Shown: positions 45,798 through 55,726 of the stretch, piece after piece
How the letters are laid out: each line of letters begins with the position of its first letter
Position numbering within the stretch: the first letter of the stretch is position 1
Assembly (NCBI RefSeq): GCF_000765805.2
Contig: NZ_JRPD02000004.1
Coordinates: forward strand, 1-64,000
DNA: 64,000 nucleotides
Origin: Helicobacter muridarum
GTDB taxonomy: Bacteria; Campylobacterota; Campylobacteria; Campylobacterales; Helicobacteraceae
Direction: 5' to 3'
The notes under the pieces: generated by a model
Database searches by the model: none
What the model saw: only the letters and a program-made list of their open reading frames with translations
What the model was told of the DNA's origin: nothing
Position numbers and translations under genes: made by a program

Positions 45798-46289
45798 ATG
45801 AAAAATATAGAGATAAGAAGCTCAATGATAGCAAAAAAAATAAGACATTTTAGAATAAATATTGTTACTTTGCTATGCATTACCATTCTTTTCTATCCAA
45901 TACTAAATGCAAAAAGTGTATATGAACAAGAAAATAAAAAAGTAATTACAAATAGCGATATTTTTGGAGATTGGAATATACGTCTAATAGATGTAAATGG
46001 CATATTAATATATCCTCCAATGGAATCTGAATCTTCTAGGATTCAAATCAATAACAATCAAATTGTTGGTGTATCTGGTTGTAATAATTTCATGGTAGGA
46101 TATACAAGGCAAGGACCAAGACAAATCTCTATTGGACATGGAGCTGCAACAAAGAAAATGTGTGCTCCGGAAGTAATGAATTTTGAAGATATATTTCTGC
46201 AAAACTTTACTGGACTATTTAACATTGAACATGCTCATAATGGAATATATCTTGTAAGAAATGGCGTTAAGGTATATCTTATTCGCTAA
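45798..46289 (+). CDS. META/HslJ-domain exported protein
   Basis: A 163-residue protein with a basic N terminus and a hydrophobic helix (INIVTLLCITILFYPILNA) acting as signal or anchor. The rest is one META domain: IFGDWNIRLIDVNG, the diagnostic VSGCNNFMVGY, and ATKKMCAPEVM with its conserved Cys. E. coli HslJ, the namesake, is a heat-shock envelope protein linked to novobiocin resistance. AAGGA precedes the ATG. Function here is not known. Confidence 0.88.
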   Translation: MKNIEIRSSMIAKKIRHFRINIVTLLCITILFYPILNAKSVYEQENKKVITNSDIFGDWNIRLIDVNGILIYPPMESESSRIQINNNQIVGVSGCNNFMVGYTRQGPRQISIGHGAATKKMCAPEVMNFEDIFLQNFTGLFNIEHAHNGIYLVRNGVKVYLIR

Positions 46290-46307
46290 CATAATTTATA
46301 TTACTAT

Positions 46308-47864
46308 ATGATTATGGTTAATAAAATATATTGCGCTACTCAGAATGGCTTAAAGGCTAGTGTAATTGAGGTTGAGTCTACATTTACGCGAGGCTTACCA
46401 GCTTTTAATATAATAGGCTTAGCTTCAAGCTCAATTAAAGAGTCTCAATATAGAGTTTCTAGCGCATTAACGAATTTAGGCATAGAATTCCCTCCATTAA
46501 AGCTGACAATTAGTCTATCTCCATCTGATATTCCAAAAACTGGAAGTCAATTTGACCTACCAGTAGCCCTATTGATTGCAGCTAGCAAAGAGGCCTTAGT
46601 ACTTGATAAATGGTTTGCATTTGGTGAAATAGGATTAGATGGGCATATTAGGAACCTCCCATTAATTTACCCCATGCTTCTAGATATAGCACTACAATTT
46701 CCTAATTCTAAAGTTTTATTACCAAAAGAAGGTAGAGACTTATTTATTAAGATACCAAACCTCAAGATGAGTTTTGCTGAAAACATTAATGAGGCTATGG
46801 ACATCTTGCGTGATATACAAGAAGATAAGCATGAAGAAGCACAAAACGACTTTGATTTTAAATTCTTTAAAATTGGGGAAGAAAAATTTTATTATAATGA
46901 CGAATTCCCATTTGATTTTAATGAAGTTAAGGAGCAAGAATACGCGATATATGTAGCACTTATTAGCGTATGTGGATTCCATAACATTCTTTTTGAAGGA
47001 AGTCCGGGTTGTGGCAAGAGCATGATTGCAAAACGTATGCAATATATTTTACCGCCACTAACACTAAAAGAAATGATTGAAAGTGTCAAGTTACAAGCAC
47101 TCAATCAACAAACATTAGAGTATCAACCAAAGAGGAGCTTTCGCTCTCCTCATCAAAGTGCGTCCAAATCTAGTATACTAGGTAGCGCGTCTAACACAAA
47201 TGTGCATCCAGGAGAAATTGCATTAGCGCATAATGGTATGATATTCTTTGATGAACTGCCATATTTCAAAAAGGATATTTTAGAAGCATTAAGAGAGCCA
47301 TTAGAGAATAATCAATTGTCGGTTTCTAGAGTTCATTCAAAGATTATCTATGATACTTCTTTCTTATTTGCTGCTGCAATGAATCCATGCCCTTGTGGAA
47401 ATTTATTTTCAACAACTAAAGAATGTAGATGTAAAGATTCGGATATTAAGAACTATCGTAATCATTTAAGTGAGCCATTTTTAGATAGGATCGACCTATA
47501 TGTTCAAATGCAAGAAATAGAATCAGCAAAACAAAATTCAAAGCGTTATTCTATAATTTTAGATTCCAAAAATATGCAAGAAATAGTCTTTAAAGTCTTC
47601 AAAAGACAAGTACAAAGAGGTCAAAGAGATATTCAAGGAAATATTATATTTAATGGCAAATTATCCGAATCTGATATAGAAAAATTTTGCGTACTTGATG
47701 ATTCTTGTAGAACACTTTTGGAACAAGCAAAAAATCGTTTTGGACTTAGTTATAGAGGTGAACAAAAAGTAAGGAAAGTTGCTAGAACATTGGCAGATAT
47801 TAAAGATAGCGAATCTATACTAAGAGAGCATATTTTAGAAGCTTTGAGTTATCGCAGAGTTTAA
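46308..47864 (+). CDS. comM: ComM/YifB-type AAA+ helicase
   Basis: A 518-residue Mg-chelatase-like AAA+ protein. The N-terminal Lon-protease-like domain covers about 1-170 (RGLPAFNIIGLASSSIKES). Walker A is EGSPGCGKSMIAKRM near 230, followed by FRSPHQSASKSSILG, Walker B FFDELPYFKKDILEALREP and the zinc-type CPCGN/CRCKD cluster. ComM promotes branch migration during natural transformation, widening the stretch of donor DNA taken into the chromosome. Helicobacter species are naturally competent. The ATG lies 18 nt after the META gene without a clear ribosome site; an ATG two codons later is also possible. Confidence 0.93.
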   Translation: MIMVNKIYCATQNGLKASVIEVESTFTRGLPAFNIIGLASSSIKESQYRVSSALTNLGIEFPPLKLTISLSPSDIPKTGSQFDLPVALLIAASKEALVLDKWFAFGEIGLDGHIRNLPLIYPMLLDIALQFPNSKVLLPKEGRDLFIKIPNLKMSFAENINEAMDILRDIQEDKHEEAQNDFDFKFFKIGEEKFYYNDEFPFDFNEVKEQEYAIYVALISVCGFHNILFEGSPGCGKSMIAKRMQYILPPLTLKEMIESVKLQALNQQTLEYQPKRSFRSPHQSASKSSILGSASNTNVHPGEIALAHNGMIFFDELPYFKKDILEALREPLENNQLSVSRVHSKIIYDTSFLFAAAMNPCPCGNLFSTTKECRCKDSDIKNYRNHLSEPFLDRIDLYVQMQEIESAKQNSKRYSIILDSKNMQEIVFKVFKRQVQRGQRDIQGNIIFNGKLSESDIEKFCVLDDSCRTLLEQAKNRFGLSYRGEQKVRKVARTLADIKDSESILREHILEALSYRRV

Positions 47865-48017
47865 AAGATCTTTGGTTTACACATTAAATATATAAGATTT
47901 ACTTTATATTAACACTCTTTGTAAATAAAGCAAATCAAACATAGATATTAATTAACTAGAATAAAATATTCAGTTAAAAATGAATATAAAAAATAATAAA
48001 AAAACTATGAGAAGAAT

Positions 48018-48038
48018 CCCCTATATATGATATAGAGG
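48018..48038 (-). terminator. possible hairpin after the BI-1 gene
   Basis: CCCCTATAT/ATATAGAGG with one mismatch and a 3-nt loop, 33 nt beyond the BI-1 stop. T-runs on the minus strand begin about 13 nt later, so it is not a textbook terminator. Confidence 0.35.
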
Positions 48039-48070
48039 AAAAGTAGAAGTGAAAATTTTATTGATATAGA

Positions 48071-48769
48071 CTAATCTCTGCTTGTAAGTCCAAGAATTTG
48101 CAACAAGGCAGTAAATACATTTAAAACATCTAAATATAGGGCTATTGCAGCCATTATAGGATTATCATAACGACCCCTAACTATATTCTGAGTATCATAT
48201 GCTATATAAAGGCTAAATACAATTACCACAACACTAGCAATTGCAAATTGTAACATTGGACTCTTGAAAAAGAACATATTAAGAAGAGCAAATACAAAAA
48301 TAACTAAAGCTGAATAAAATAAAGCTTTACCCATATTTCCTAAATCTCGAGTAGTTTTTAATGCAAATATGCTCATAATACCAAATATGATTGTAGTCAT
48401 AGCTAAAGCTTGAGCCACTATAGCGGGATTTCTAGACATTACAAACGCTAAAAGCGGAACAAGTGCCAAACCACTAATAAATGAAAATAATGCAAACACG
48501 GCAATATTTAGACCGGGTTTATTCTGCACAAAACCTAAAGAGAATATAAGAGCAATTTCTATAATGAATATAGCAACCTTATATTCTGCAACCAAAGCAG
48601 GATTTTGAAGTCCAACTAAAGCTCCTATTGTAGCTAGTAGCAAGCTACCTGCAAAAAACTTATAAGTAGTCTTAACGAAGTTAACTAAAGCAGTATCACC
48701 AGTATACTCATATGAACTTTCAACAAATCCTTTATTATTTTGAGTATAATTCCTATCATAAATTCCCAT
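48071..48769 (-). CDS. Bax-inhibitor-1 / YccA family membrane protein
   Basis: A 232-residue protein with seven predicted membrane helices and a soluble N-terminal 25 residues. The end ALYLDVLNVFTALLQILG is the family signature, and IAYDTQNIVRG holds the conserved Asp of the di-aspartyl pH sensor seen in bacterial BI-1 channels. YccA relatives modulate the FtsH protease; BI-1 relatives leak calcium. AGGAG precedes the ATG. It is a single gene with a conserved H. pylori counterpart, HP0920 as I recall. Confidence 0.93.
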   Translation of the reverse strand: MGIYDRNYTQNNKGFVESSYEYTGDTALVNFVKTTYKFFAGSLLLATIGALVGLQNPALVAEYKVAIFIIEIALIFSLGFVQNKPGLNIAVFALFSFISGLALVPLLAFVMSRNPAIVAQALAMTTIIFGIMSIFALKTTRDLGNMGKALFYSALVIFVFALLNMFFFKSPMLQFAIASVVVIVFSLYIAYDTQNIVRGRYDNPIMAAIALYLDVLNVFTALLQILGLTSRD

Positions 48770-48980
48770 ATTTTCTCCTAAATTTCAGATGAAAGTTGTT
48801 TGAAGTATAGTAAAATTTTGTTAATGTAATTTAACGTCAATTTACATATTACTAAATAATACGTCTAAAATAACAAAATCCATAATATTTATTAATTTAT
48901 TAATTAACATCATAATCTATTTGTAATTTTAGCTACAATTTCTTTCATATTTTTTATCAAATTATTCTCAAGGTGTCGAA

Positions 48981-49727
48981 ATGAGTGGGGTTATATTGGA
49001 CGTAAATTCAATTAGCAAGTCCTATAACAGAATTTTAGCTTTGAGTAAAGTCGGATTTGAGCTTAACAAAGGTGATATATTTGGACTATTAGGTAGAAAT
49101 GGCGGTGGGAAGACCACATTAATAAAAATATTAACATCTATGATTTCAGACTATTCAGGCGACATTACTTTTTTGAATCACAATTTGCGAGATAAAAACT
49201 GTTTAATATTATTCAAATCGCAAATAGCATATTTACCAGATAAAGAGTTTTTGTATGGTAATATGAGTGCTCTAGAATGTGCAAATTTCTTTCAAGATTT
49301 CTTTCAAGATTTTTCTAAAGATAAGGCACTAGAAATATTTGATAGGCTAGAAATCTCACCATCAAAAAAGATTAATACAATGTCAAAGGGACAAGCAGAA
49401 AAGGTTGGCATAGCTCTAATACTAGCACGACATGTTGCCCTTTACATATTAGATGAGCCTTTAGCTGGCGCAGATATAATAAGCCGAGATGAGATATTTT
49501 TTATGATAAAAGAATATTGTTCAGATAATGCTGCAATCATTGCAACACATTTAATCTCAAATGTAGAACCAATTATTAATAAAGCAATGTTTTTGAATAA
49601 AAAGGTAATGGCATATGGAAGTAAAAACAAGTTATTAGAGGGTTTTTCTAGTTTGGAAGATAGTTTTAGATACTATGCAGGAAACCATCAAATAAAGCCT
49701 CAAATACAAGCACAAGATACAGTGTAG
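48981..49727 (+). CDS. ABC transporter ATP-binding protein (ABC-2 type exporter)
   Basis: A 248-residue ATPase with Walker A GRNGGGKTT (about 39-47), a signature of the MSKGQAEKVGIAL type, and Walker B LYILDEPLAGAD. The absence of the exact LSGG and the N-terminal YNRILALSKVGFEL strand fit the CcmA/drug-exporter subfamily that pairs with ABC-2 permeases. The permease-like gene follows after 123 nt with its own -10 box, so the two can be expressed together or separately. Substrate unknown. Confidence 0.9.
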   Translation: MSGVILDVNSISKSYNRILALSKVGFELNKGDIFGLLGRNGGGKTTLIKILTSMISDYSGDITFLNHNLRDKNCLILFKSQIAYLPDKEFLYGNMSALECANFFQDFFQDFSKDKALEIFDRLEISPSKKINTMSKGQAEKVGIALILARHVALYILDEPLAGADIISRDEIFFMIKEYCSDNAAIIATHLISNVEPIINKAMFLNKKVMAYGSKNKLLEGFSSLEDSFRYYAGNHQIKPQIQAQDTV

Positions 49728-49753
49728 ATATAAAATCACAAAATCCAATAAGC

Positions 49754-49759
49754 TATAAT
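49754..49759 (+). promoter_or_regulatory. -10 box before the ABC-2 permease gene
   Basis: TATAAT in AAGCTATAATTACC, about 90 nt before the ATG, inside the gap that separates the ATPase and permease genes. Confidence 0.45.
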
Positions 49760-49850
49760 TACCACATTTTTGTAAAATTATAATAATGCTAGTAATGAGC
49801 AATATTTGATTTAAAACTAGATTCTACAGATACAAACCAAAAGGACGAGT

Positions 49851-50624
49851 ATGAAAAGCAAAGATACAAACTCTCTTTATAATGGCTTTATCACTACAAT
49901 AAAGATATGTAAACATGAATTTCTTTTGTCAAGGTCACTTGTAATTATAACCATCATAAGCACAGCATTAAATATTTTGCTAATATTGCTTAATAACACA
50001 CCAATTAAAGAGCAAGAAACTCTAATAGGAATAATCATCTTGCTACAATTTTTCACTCTCGGGACATTTGTTGTTGCATATTATTTCAGTTCTGCAATTA
50101 GCTTTTATCATGGATTATTTGGGAGAAATGCATATCTCACTCATTCCTTACCTGTTTCGTTGAATGTAATTTTAATATCAAAAATTTCTATCTTTATGTT
50201 ATGGGCTTGTGTAGGTTGTATTGAATTATTGCTATTCCTTGCATGCATTGATAAGATTTTCTACGATAAATTACTTACAAATTGGATTATATCAATATCA
50301 TATGCCAAAGCAACAAGCCAATATAGCAACATGGGTGAATTTTTCAGCTATTTATCTCTGTATTATTTCTTGCTAGCACTTTCAGAACTTACACTTATAT
50401 TTATGGTAGCAGCAATTGTCCATAGGATAAAATCCTATACAATGATATATGGTATCATTGTATTTTTTATTATTCAAGCAATTGCATTTTCTTTTATTGG
50501 TGCGGTAACCGAAATTACAAGCAATATAAAACAAATTGCAATTGAATGCGTAATGCTAATGACTCTTTCTTTAATATATTACTTTATTTGTCAATGGATT
50601 ATAAAAAATAAGCTCTCCTTATAA
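49851..50624 (+). CDS. ABC-2 type permease-like membrane protein
   Basis: A 257-residue protein with six hydrophobic segments (for example LVIITIISTALNILLILL, IIVFFIIQAIAFSFIGAV, VMLMTLSLIYYFICQWII). It has no signature motif, but the six-helix plan and place after an exporter-type ATPase make it the membrane half of an ABC-2 transporter. The segment HGLFGRNAYLTHSLPVSLN between helices 2 and 3 is the likely coupling helix. AAGGA is just ahead of the ATG. Confidence 0.75.
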   Translation: MKSKDTNSLYNGFITTIKICKHEFLLSRSLVIITIISTALNILLILLNNTPIKEQETLIGIIILLQFFTLGTFVVAYYFSSAISFYHGLFGRNAYLTHSLPVSLNVILISKISIFMLWACVGCIELLLFLACIDKIFYDKLLTNWIISISYAKATSQYSNMGEFFSYLSLYYFLLALSELTLIFMVAAIVHRIKSYTMIYGIIVFFIIQAIAFSFIGAVTEITSNIKQIAIECVMLMTLSLIYYFICQWIIKNKLSL

Positions 50625-50703
50625 ACATAAGCTTTGTATTTATGCAATTTTAATAGAATCTATTATTAAATACTTTTTATTCAACAACAAAAAAGGCATA
50701 GTT

Positions 50704-51366
50704 GTGAAAATCACACTAGATACTTTTATTATTTCCGATACTCATTTTGGCCATAAGGCTGTTTTAAGAAAAGAAGCAAGTCGTATTACTGCTCTTAACT
50801 CTACTTGCTTTACAAACTTCGATGACTTTAGCATTAGTTGCTGGAACGAGACTGTAAAGCAAGATGATTCTATATTGCATTTGGGTGATTTATTCTTTGG
50901 AAATGGAAATGAGCTATTATCACGATTATCTGGTAAAAAGATGCTAATTCTAGGTAATAATGATATTGGAAAATGTGAAAGTTTAAAAGATTGGAAAATA
51001 ATAAAAAGCATTAAATTCAAACTAAAAGATAAAAAAGAATATAAAAAGGCAATGAAGAAAAAATGGGGTAGCGCGCTAGATAATCCATATGCTACTGGCT
51101 TAATCATTGATATAAATAATGTAAGAGTAATGTTTAGCCACTTTCCTGTTGGAGAACGCAAAAGAAATGATAAATACTGGGCTGCTAGAGATATAATTGA
51201 TTATGCTTATCATCTTACGGAATCTGAAATTAACATTCATGGGCATATTCACTCCCGTGATAGCAAACAAAAATATTGCTTTAATGCAAGTACAGAAAGA
51301 CTATTATTTAGACCAAAAAAACTTAGAGATATATTGTTTGAATGGACAAGTAGCCAAATCTATTAG
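50704..51366 (+). CDS. calcineurin-like metallophosphoesterase
   Basis: A 222-residue cytoplasmic phosphoesterase. The metal-binding motifs appear in order: ISDTHFGH (Asp, His), HLGDLF (Asp), LGNND (Asn), MFSHFP (His) and IHGHIHS (Gly-His-x-His). The GNHD box reads GNND, so the His that usually protonates the leaving group is Asn. The start is GTG 50704, with AAGG 7 nt upstream. The first motifs resemble the small YfcE-like or nudix-like subfamily. Substrate unknown. Confidence 0.88.
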   Translation: MKITLDTFIISDTHFGHKAVLRKEASRITALNSTCFTNFDDFSISCWNETVKQDDSILHLGDLFFGNGNELLSRLSGKKMLILGNNDIGKCESLKDWKIIKSIKFKLKDKKEYKKAMKKKWGSALDNPYATGLIIDINNVRVMFSHFPVGERKRNDKYWAARDIIDYAYHLTESEINIHGHIHSRDSKQKYCFNASTERLLFRPKKLRDILFEWTSSQIY

Positions 51367-51567
51367 CTTTTATGATATTAAATACCTATACTTTATCGTT
51401 AATCAATCTTGCTTGTTACGATACAATCGTCATAATTGTCAATATTAATAGACACAAGCATCAAATAGAGATTGAGTTTATCCTAACGAGTTGCAATGAG
51501 TCTTACATAAGTAATGCTTATTCCTAACCATCATATATAGAAACTCCTAGCTACTCTAAAAATACTA

Positions 51568-53031
51568 CTACTTTCTGTTGGAAATTGCTTCCATTGGATT
51601 AATATGCTTATCGCCTTGTATAATCTCAAGATTAAGCCTATCGCTAACTCTACCTATAACATATCCCTGTTTGACCACAAATCCTTTTTTTAGTGTTGGA
51701 GCTGTATTGTCAAGCATAGAATATATAGTATGTAACGAATTAGCATGTTCAACAATGACTACTTTCTTTAATCCGGGGACTTCTTGCACATGCAAAATCT
51801 TACCATCCATTATATTATATACTTGAGAATCTTCTCCATTAGGTTTTAAGACAACGCCATTATTAAATATTTTAATCTTATACACAGGATCTAAATAATC
51901 TCCAAAAGACTGTTCTAGAATATATGACTTAAGAGGCGAGAGCATTTTTTTACCCGTATACTTTATTGTGCTAACAGGTTGATATATACTATCTACCCTA
52001 CTTAGCTCAAAATTATCAATAGCGGCATTAGCCTCTTGTGTGCTGATTTTTGCCTGATAATCACTTTCTATAACCTTACTTTGTACTTCAAGAAATTTTT
52101 GTGCTTGTTTGGAATCTTTTTGTGCAATTCTTTCCGCTTCAGCCTTTACTTTTTTTTCCGCTTCAGCCTTTTCTATTTGAGCCTTTCTTCGTTGCTCTTC
52201 TTCCTTTTTCTTTCGTTCAAGTTCCAATCTTGCTTGTCTTTCTCTCTCTGCCTTTGCTTTTTTTTCTGCTTCAGCTCTTTTTCTCTGCTCTTCTTGAGTA
52301 TTCTTTTTTTGGATATTTAAATTAACTAATATTTTACCTAGTTCGTTTTTTTGAGATGCTAGATCTGTTAATCGCTTATTATATACTTTAACTTGACTTT
52401 GCATCTGCTCTACTTGACCTTTTTGCCTTGTAATCATATTTTGCAAATCTTGATATTTATTCTCCTCATTTGTTATGATTTTTGTTACTTCTTTAATACT
52501 ATTATTTATATCTGATATTTGCTTTACTGTGAGTAATTGTTGCCTTTGCAATGTGTCTAATTTTTTTACGGTATCTTTCTTTAATATATCAAATGCATGC
52601 TTAGTCATCATATCATCAAGGCTCCAAACCTCTTCATTATCTAACACGCGAGAATATGTCATATAACGTAAAATAATTTGTGCTAGTTCTTCTTGAGAAG
52701 AATTCATATCTTTGCTTAATTTTGAAAGGCGATTTTTCAAAGATTGAAGTTTTGCTTCCTGAGATTTGTTTTGATCTTTATTGTTTTGAATGCTCCTTGT
52801 TAGATTTTGTATTTGAGAATCTAATTTTTTAATTTCCTGTTTAGCCTTGGCAATATTCTGTCCCAATGTGCTTAATTTTTGATTGGCAAGCTCTGCTTGT
52901 TTATCAATATCTTTCTGTCTTGTTTGGGTGCTCTTTATATCTTTATTAATTTTACTAATATCATTTGCATTATAAAATAAGATTCCATACAATAAGCTAA
53001 GCCCTATAACCAAGACATTGCGATATATCAT
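51568..53031 (-). CDS. envC: EnvC-like activator with degenerate LytM (M23) domain
   Basis: A 487-residue exported protein with a signal-like N terminus (VLVIGLSLLYGILFYN), long coiled coils (about 25-110 and 175-300) with a Glu/Lys/Arg-rich stretch, and a C-terminal LytM fold (about 360-485). The zinc ligands of active M23 peptidases are missing: the H-x-G-x-D box reads FNNGVVL and H-L-H reads LNLE. That is the mark of EnvC, which FtsEX moves to activate murein amidases during division. It overlaps ftsX by 4 nt, last in the operon. Antisense open frames here are shadows of the charged repeats. Confidence 0.9.
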   Translation of the reverse strand: MIYRNVLVIGLSLLYGILFYNANDISKINKDIKSTQTRQKDIDKQAELANQKLSTLGQNIAKAKQEIKKLDSQIQNLTRSIQNNKDQNKSQEAKLQSLKNRLSKLSKDMNSSQEELAQIILRYMTYSRVLDNEEVWSLDDMMTKHAFDILKKDTVKKLDTLQRQQLLTVKQISDINNSIKEVTKIITNEENKYQDLQNMITRQKGQVEQMQSQVKVYNKRLTDLASQKNELGKILVNLNIQKKNTQEEQRKRAEAEKKAKAERERQARLELERKKKEEEQRRKAQIEKAEAEKKVKAEAERIAQKDSKQAQKFLEVQSKVIESDYQAKISTQEANAAIDNFELSRVDSIYQPVSTIKYTGKKMLSPLKSYILEQSFGDYLDPVYKIKIFNNGVVLKPNGEDSQVYNIMDGKILHVQEVPGLKKVVIVEHANSLHTIYSMLDNTAPTLKKGFVVKQGYVIGRVSDRLNLEIIQGDKHINPMEAISNRK

Positions 53032-53837
53032 GAACGAACCTTTGAAATTATAACAAACACTACACAGAAGAAAGATGATGCTAATCCTATTGAAAAAAGC
53101 TTAACAAAATCAAATGGAATTTGAAAAATATTCAGATTTAATCCCATAGATTCTAAAATATCATTAGTAGCTTGCATACTAGCTATATAAAACGTGAGCA
53201 ATGCTATAAAAAAACTTGAAATTAGAGAATCAATTACAGCAAGTTTAAAGAGGCTCCTATTCCTAGTCCATACGCTTGCACCTAAGAAATCCATAATTTC
53301 CATTTTTTCTTTGCTTATATGTCTCCAAATCTCAATTTGCTTTAGCATAAGCATAAAACTAACAAACCCAAGCACTACCGAGAATGTAACCACACTAAAC
53401 TTTATAAAGCTTAACAATATATAATTCTCTGAATGTTGATTGGAGAATGTATCAACAGCTATTATGTCTTGATTTTTTTTGAGCACAGCACTAATTGCAT
53501 TAAGTCTATCTATACTAGGAAAATATTCTAGGCTAAGGCTATAAAAATATGGCAACTGCTTACTCAAATCCAACAAAGCACTATCCTTGATGTCTTTAGT
53601 CAACTTTGCTAGAGAATCTTTTGGATCTAATGGAGATAGATTCTTTGCTTCGGGTATCTTTGCTTGTATAGATTCAAAAGTGATTGGCTTATTTGATGTT
53701 ATTCCAATAGCATATTTCTGCGTAATGAATTGCTCTTGCTTTGCAACAGTGCGCTCCAATATTAATAAACATTGTAGGCTAAAAAGCATAGTTAAGAGAG
53801 GAACAAGTAGTGAAAAATGTTGCTTAAGCATATTCAT
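53028..53837 (-). CDS. ftsX: cell-division protein FtsX
   Basis: A 269-residue permease-type protein with four membrane helices: one at about 8-30, then a large periplasmic loop (about 35-150) that contacts EnvC, then three helices in the FtsX/MacB domain (KFSVVTFSVVLGFVSFMLML, SLISSFFIALLTFYIA, SIGLASSFFCVVFVIIS). The start overlaps ftsE by 14 nt, and the end overlaps envC by 4 nt. FtsEX couples ATP hydrolysis at the divisome to murein hydrolysis outside. Confidence 0.92.
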   Translation of the reverse strand: MNMLKQHFSLLVPLLTMLFSLQCLLILERTVAKQEQFITQKYAIGITSNKPITFESIQAKIPEAKNLSPLDPKDSLAKLTKDIKDSALLDLSKQLPYFYSLSLEYFPSIDRLNAISAVLKKNQDIIAVDTFSNQHSENYILLSFIKFSVVTFSVVLGFVSFMLMLKQIEIWRHISKEKMEIMDFLGASVWTRNRSLFKLAVIDSLISSFFIALLTFYIASMQATNDILESMGLNLNIFQIPFDFVKLFSIGLASSFFCVVFVIISKVRS

Positions 53838-54495
53838 TAACCGCTCCTTCTTTAATCTCTATTCTTCGATATCGTATATTTAGATGTTTTGGAATCCTAT
53901 GTGTTACAACCACAATGGTGATATTTAGCTGCTCATTGGAAGATTTAAGTAATCCCCAAATCATATCACTTGAATAATCATCAAGATTTCCGGTTGGTTC
54001 ATCGCATAAAATAAGCCTTGGTCTATGAGATATGGCTCTAGCTAAGGCTACTCTTTGCTGTTCGCCACCACTTAATTCTAATGGATATTTATTTGCTTTA
54101 TGCAAAAGACTAATATGAGACAATAGTCTTTGGACTTGCATCTTTATTTCTTCCCTTGAAAATTTATTAATAATCATTGGTAAGGCAATATTTTTCTCAA
54201 CATTCCACTCCTTGATAAGCTTATAATCTTGAAATACTATACCAATTCTCCTACGCAACAAAGTTAGTCTATGTTTACTAATTTTGCGCATATTACAACG
54301 TAAAACATTAAGATCTCCAGACTGCACTTCAAGATTTCCATAAAGTGACCTTAGAAGTGTGCTTTTACCACTGCCACTAGCACCAGATATAAAGATAAAA
54401 TCCTTAGGATAAATAGAAAAATTCGCATTTTTTATGACTAAACCTGTACGTTTATAACCTAAGCATAATTGCTTTGCTTGAATAATTGTTTCCAT
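53824..54495 (-). CDS. ftsE: cell-division ATP-binding protein FtsE
   Basis: A 223-residue ABC ATPase, the smallest type in the family. Walker A is SGASGSGKST (about 35-44), the FtsE-like Q-loop reads RRIGIVFQDYKLI, the signature is LSGGEQQRVALARA, and Walker B LILCDEPTGNLDD. Overlap with ftsX and the gene order trmB-ftsE-ftsX-envC support FtsE over LolD. AAAAGGA precedes the ATG. Confidence 0.95.
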   Translation of the reverse strand: METIIQAKQLCLGYKRTGLVIKNANFSIYPKDFIFISGASGSGKSTLLRSLYGNLEVQSGDLNVLRCNMRKISKHRLTLLRRRIGIVFQDYKLIKEWNVEKNIALPMIINKFSREEIKMQVQRLLSHISLLHKANKYPLELSGGEQQRVALARAISHRPRLILCDEPTGNLDDYSSDMIWGLLKSSNEQLNITIVVVTHRIPKHLNIRYRRIEIKEGAVNEYA

Positions 54496-54506
54496 GAATT
54501 ATCCTT

Positions 54507-55697
54507 TTAATTCTTATCATATAAACAACTTGTTAATTCTGATTTTTGGGCTAAAATGCTATCTAAGAATTTATGAGCTAAACGATGAGATTGGATATTA
54601 AGTGGATGTTTTAGATATCTTATCTTATGATCTTCCATAATTAAATATGTGTTAAATGGCATATAAAAGCTGCCAAAAGTAATTTGAGCTAAAGAAAGTT
54701 TAGAATTCAATTTTGATTCATACAAATTTCCAATACTAATAAAAAAGTCTTTCTCAATCCATTTTTTATTACAAAATAACTTTAAATCACATAATCTATA
54801 TGGAAATTCGAAATACCCAACATCATCTTTACTTTTAATCTCAAGAGTTTGCTTAAATATATTTACATCATAAATATTCTTTTGCATTGCATTCCATTTT
54901 CGCTCATATTTACTTATCACATTAGTCTTTTTATTCTTATATATCTCAATATGAATACAATTCATCTCAAAACATTCTTTAATACAGTCCTGAAAATACT
55001 CAAAGTCATCAGTGCGAATATTCAGATTGCCGCTATCTTTCAAGATTCTAAGGCTATGCTCTAAAAATTCCCTACTAAATACTCTCCTATGTTTAGCTTT
55101 GTTCCAAGGAACTGGGAAATGTAAAAATATTTTTTCTACAAAATCAGATTGGATAACTTGGATTCCTAATCTAGCGTCAATATTGCATATATATAAATTG
55201 TTTATATTATAAAGATTAATAGAATTAATAACTTGCCTAATAGAAGGCGGATGAATCTCAAATCCTATTATTGTTTTATTTAAATTATTCTTAGCTAACT
55301 CTAAAATATGCCTACCGCTCCCAAATCCAATCTCAATAAGGTCTGGTTTCAATTCGCCTAATTTTGCTATATCAAGTAAAAATCCATTCTGAAAACCTAG
55401 CTTGTGCTTTTTTTTTGTAAAGTTCAGATTATGGGCTAATACATTCAAATCCGTAGATATGAACTGCAACAATTCTTTCATCTTTGCTATATCTGCAATA
55501 CGTGCAATTTTATCAATTTTGTAAATATAACTATCTGCTCTCTGAATATGCCTAATAAATATCATTTCATTATTATAAATAACAGGCAGTATTGCTAAAT
55601 TAGGAAAGGATTCATTATATATATAGTCTAAAATTTGAAAATCCCCATGCTTGGTATTAGTTTGCAAAAATTTATTTAAGCTAATAAAGTGTGGCAT
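54507..55697 (-). CDS. trmB: tRNA (guanine-N7)-methyltransferase, long form
   Basis: Makes m7G46 in tRNA variable loops using SAM. The core (about 125-290) has the SAM motif IEIGFGSGRHILELA, then IGFEIHPPSIRQVI, the FPVPWNKAKHRRVF catalytic segment and IRTDDFEYF. The protein is 396 residues, against about 215 in E. coli; the extra N-terminal 110 and C-terminal 100 residues also occur in H. pylori, as I recall. ftsE follows after 11 nt. Confidence 0.93.
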   Translation of the reverse strand: MPHFISLNKFLQTNTKHGDFQILDYIYNESFPNLAILPVIYNNEMIFIRHIQRADSYIYKIDKIARIADIAKMKELLQFISTDLNVLAHNLNFTKKKHKLGFQNGFLLDIAKLGELKPDLIEIGFGSGRHILELAKNNLNKTIIGFEIHPPSIRQVINSINLYNINNLYICNIDARLGIQVIQSDFVEKIFLHFPVPWNKAKHRRVFSREFLEHSLRILKDSGNLNIRTDDFEYFQDCIKECFEMNCIHIEIYKNKKTNVISKYERKWNAMQKNIYDVNIFKQTLEIKSKDDVGYFEFPYRLCDLKLFCNKKWIEKDFFISIGNLYESKLNSKLSLAQITFGSFYMPFNTYLIMEDHKIRYLKHPLNIQSHRLAHKFLDSILAQKSELTSCLYDKN

Positions 55698-55726
55698 ACA
55701 ATACTTCTTCGGTTATCAAAACCTAA

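Noticed and set aside
46740-47104. Minus-strand ORFs inside comM
   Set aside because: They oppose the Walker A region of a full-length ComM and have no start signals.
52036-52325. Plus-strand ORFs rich in Phe and Leu, looking like membrane proteins
   Set aside because: They are antisense to the Glu/Lys/Arg-rich coiled coil of envC, whose reverse complement reads as Phe, Leu and Ser. No ribosome site is present.
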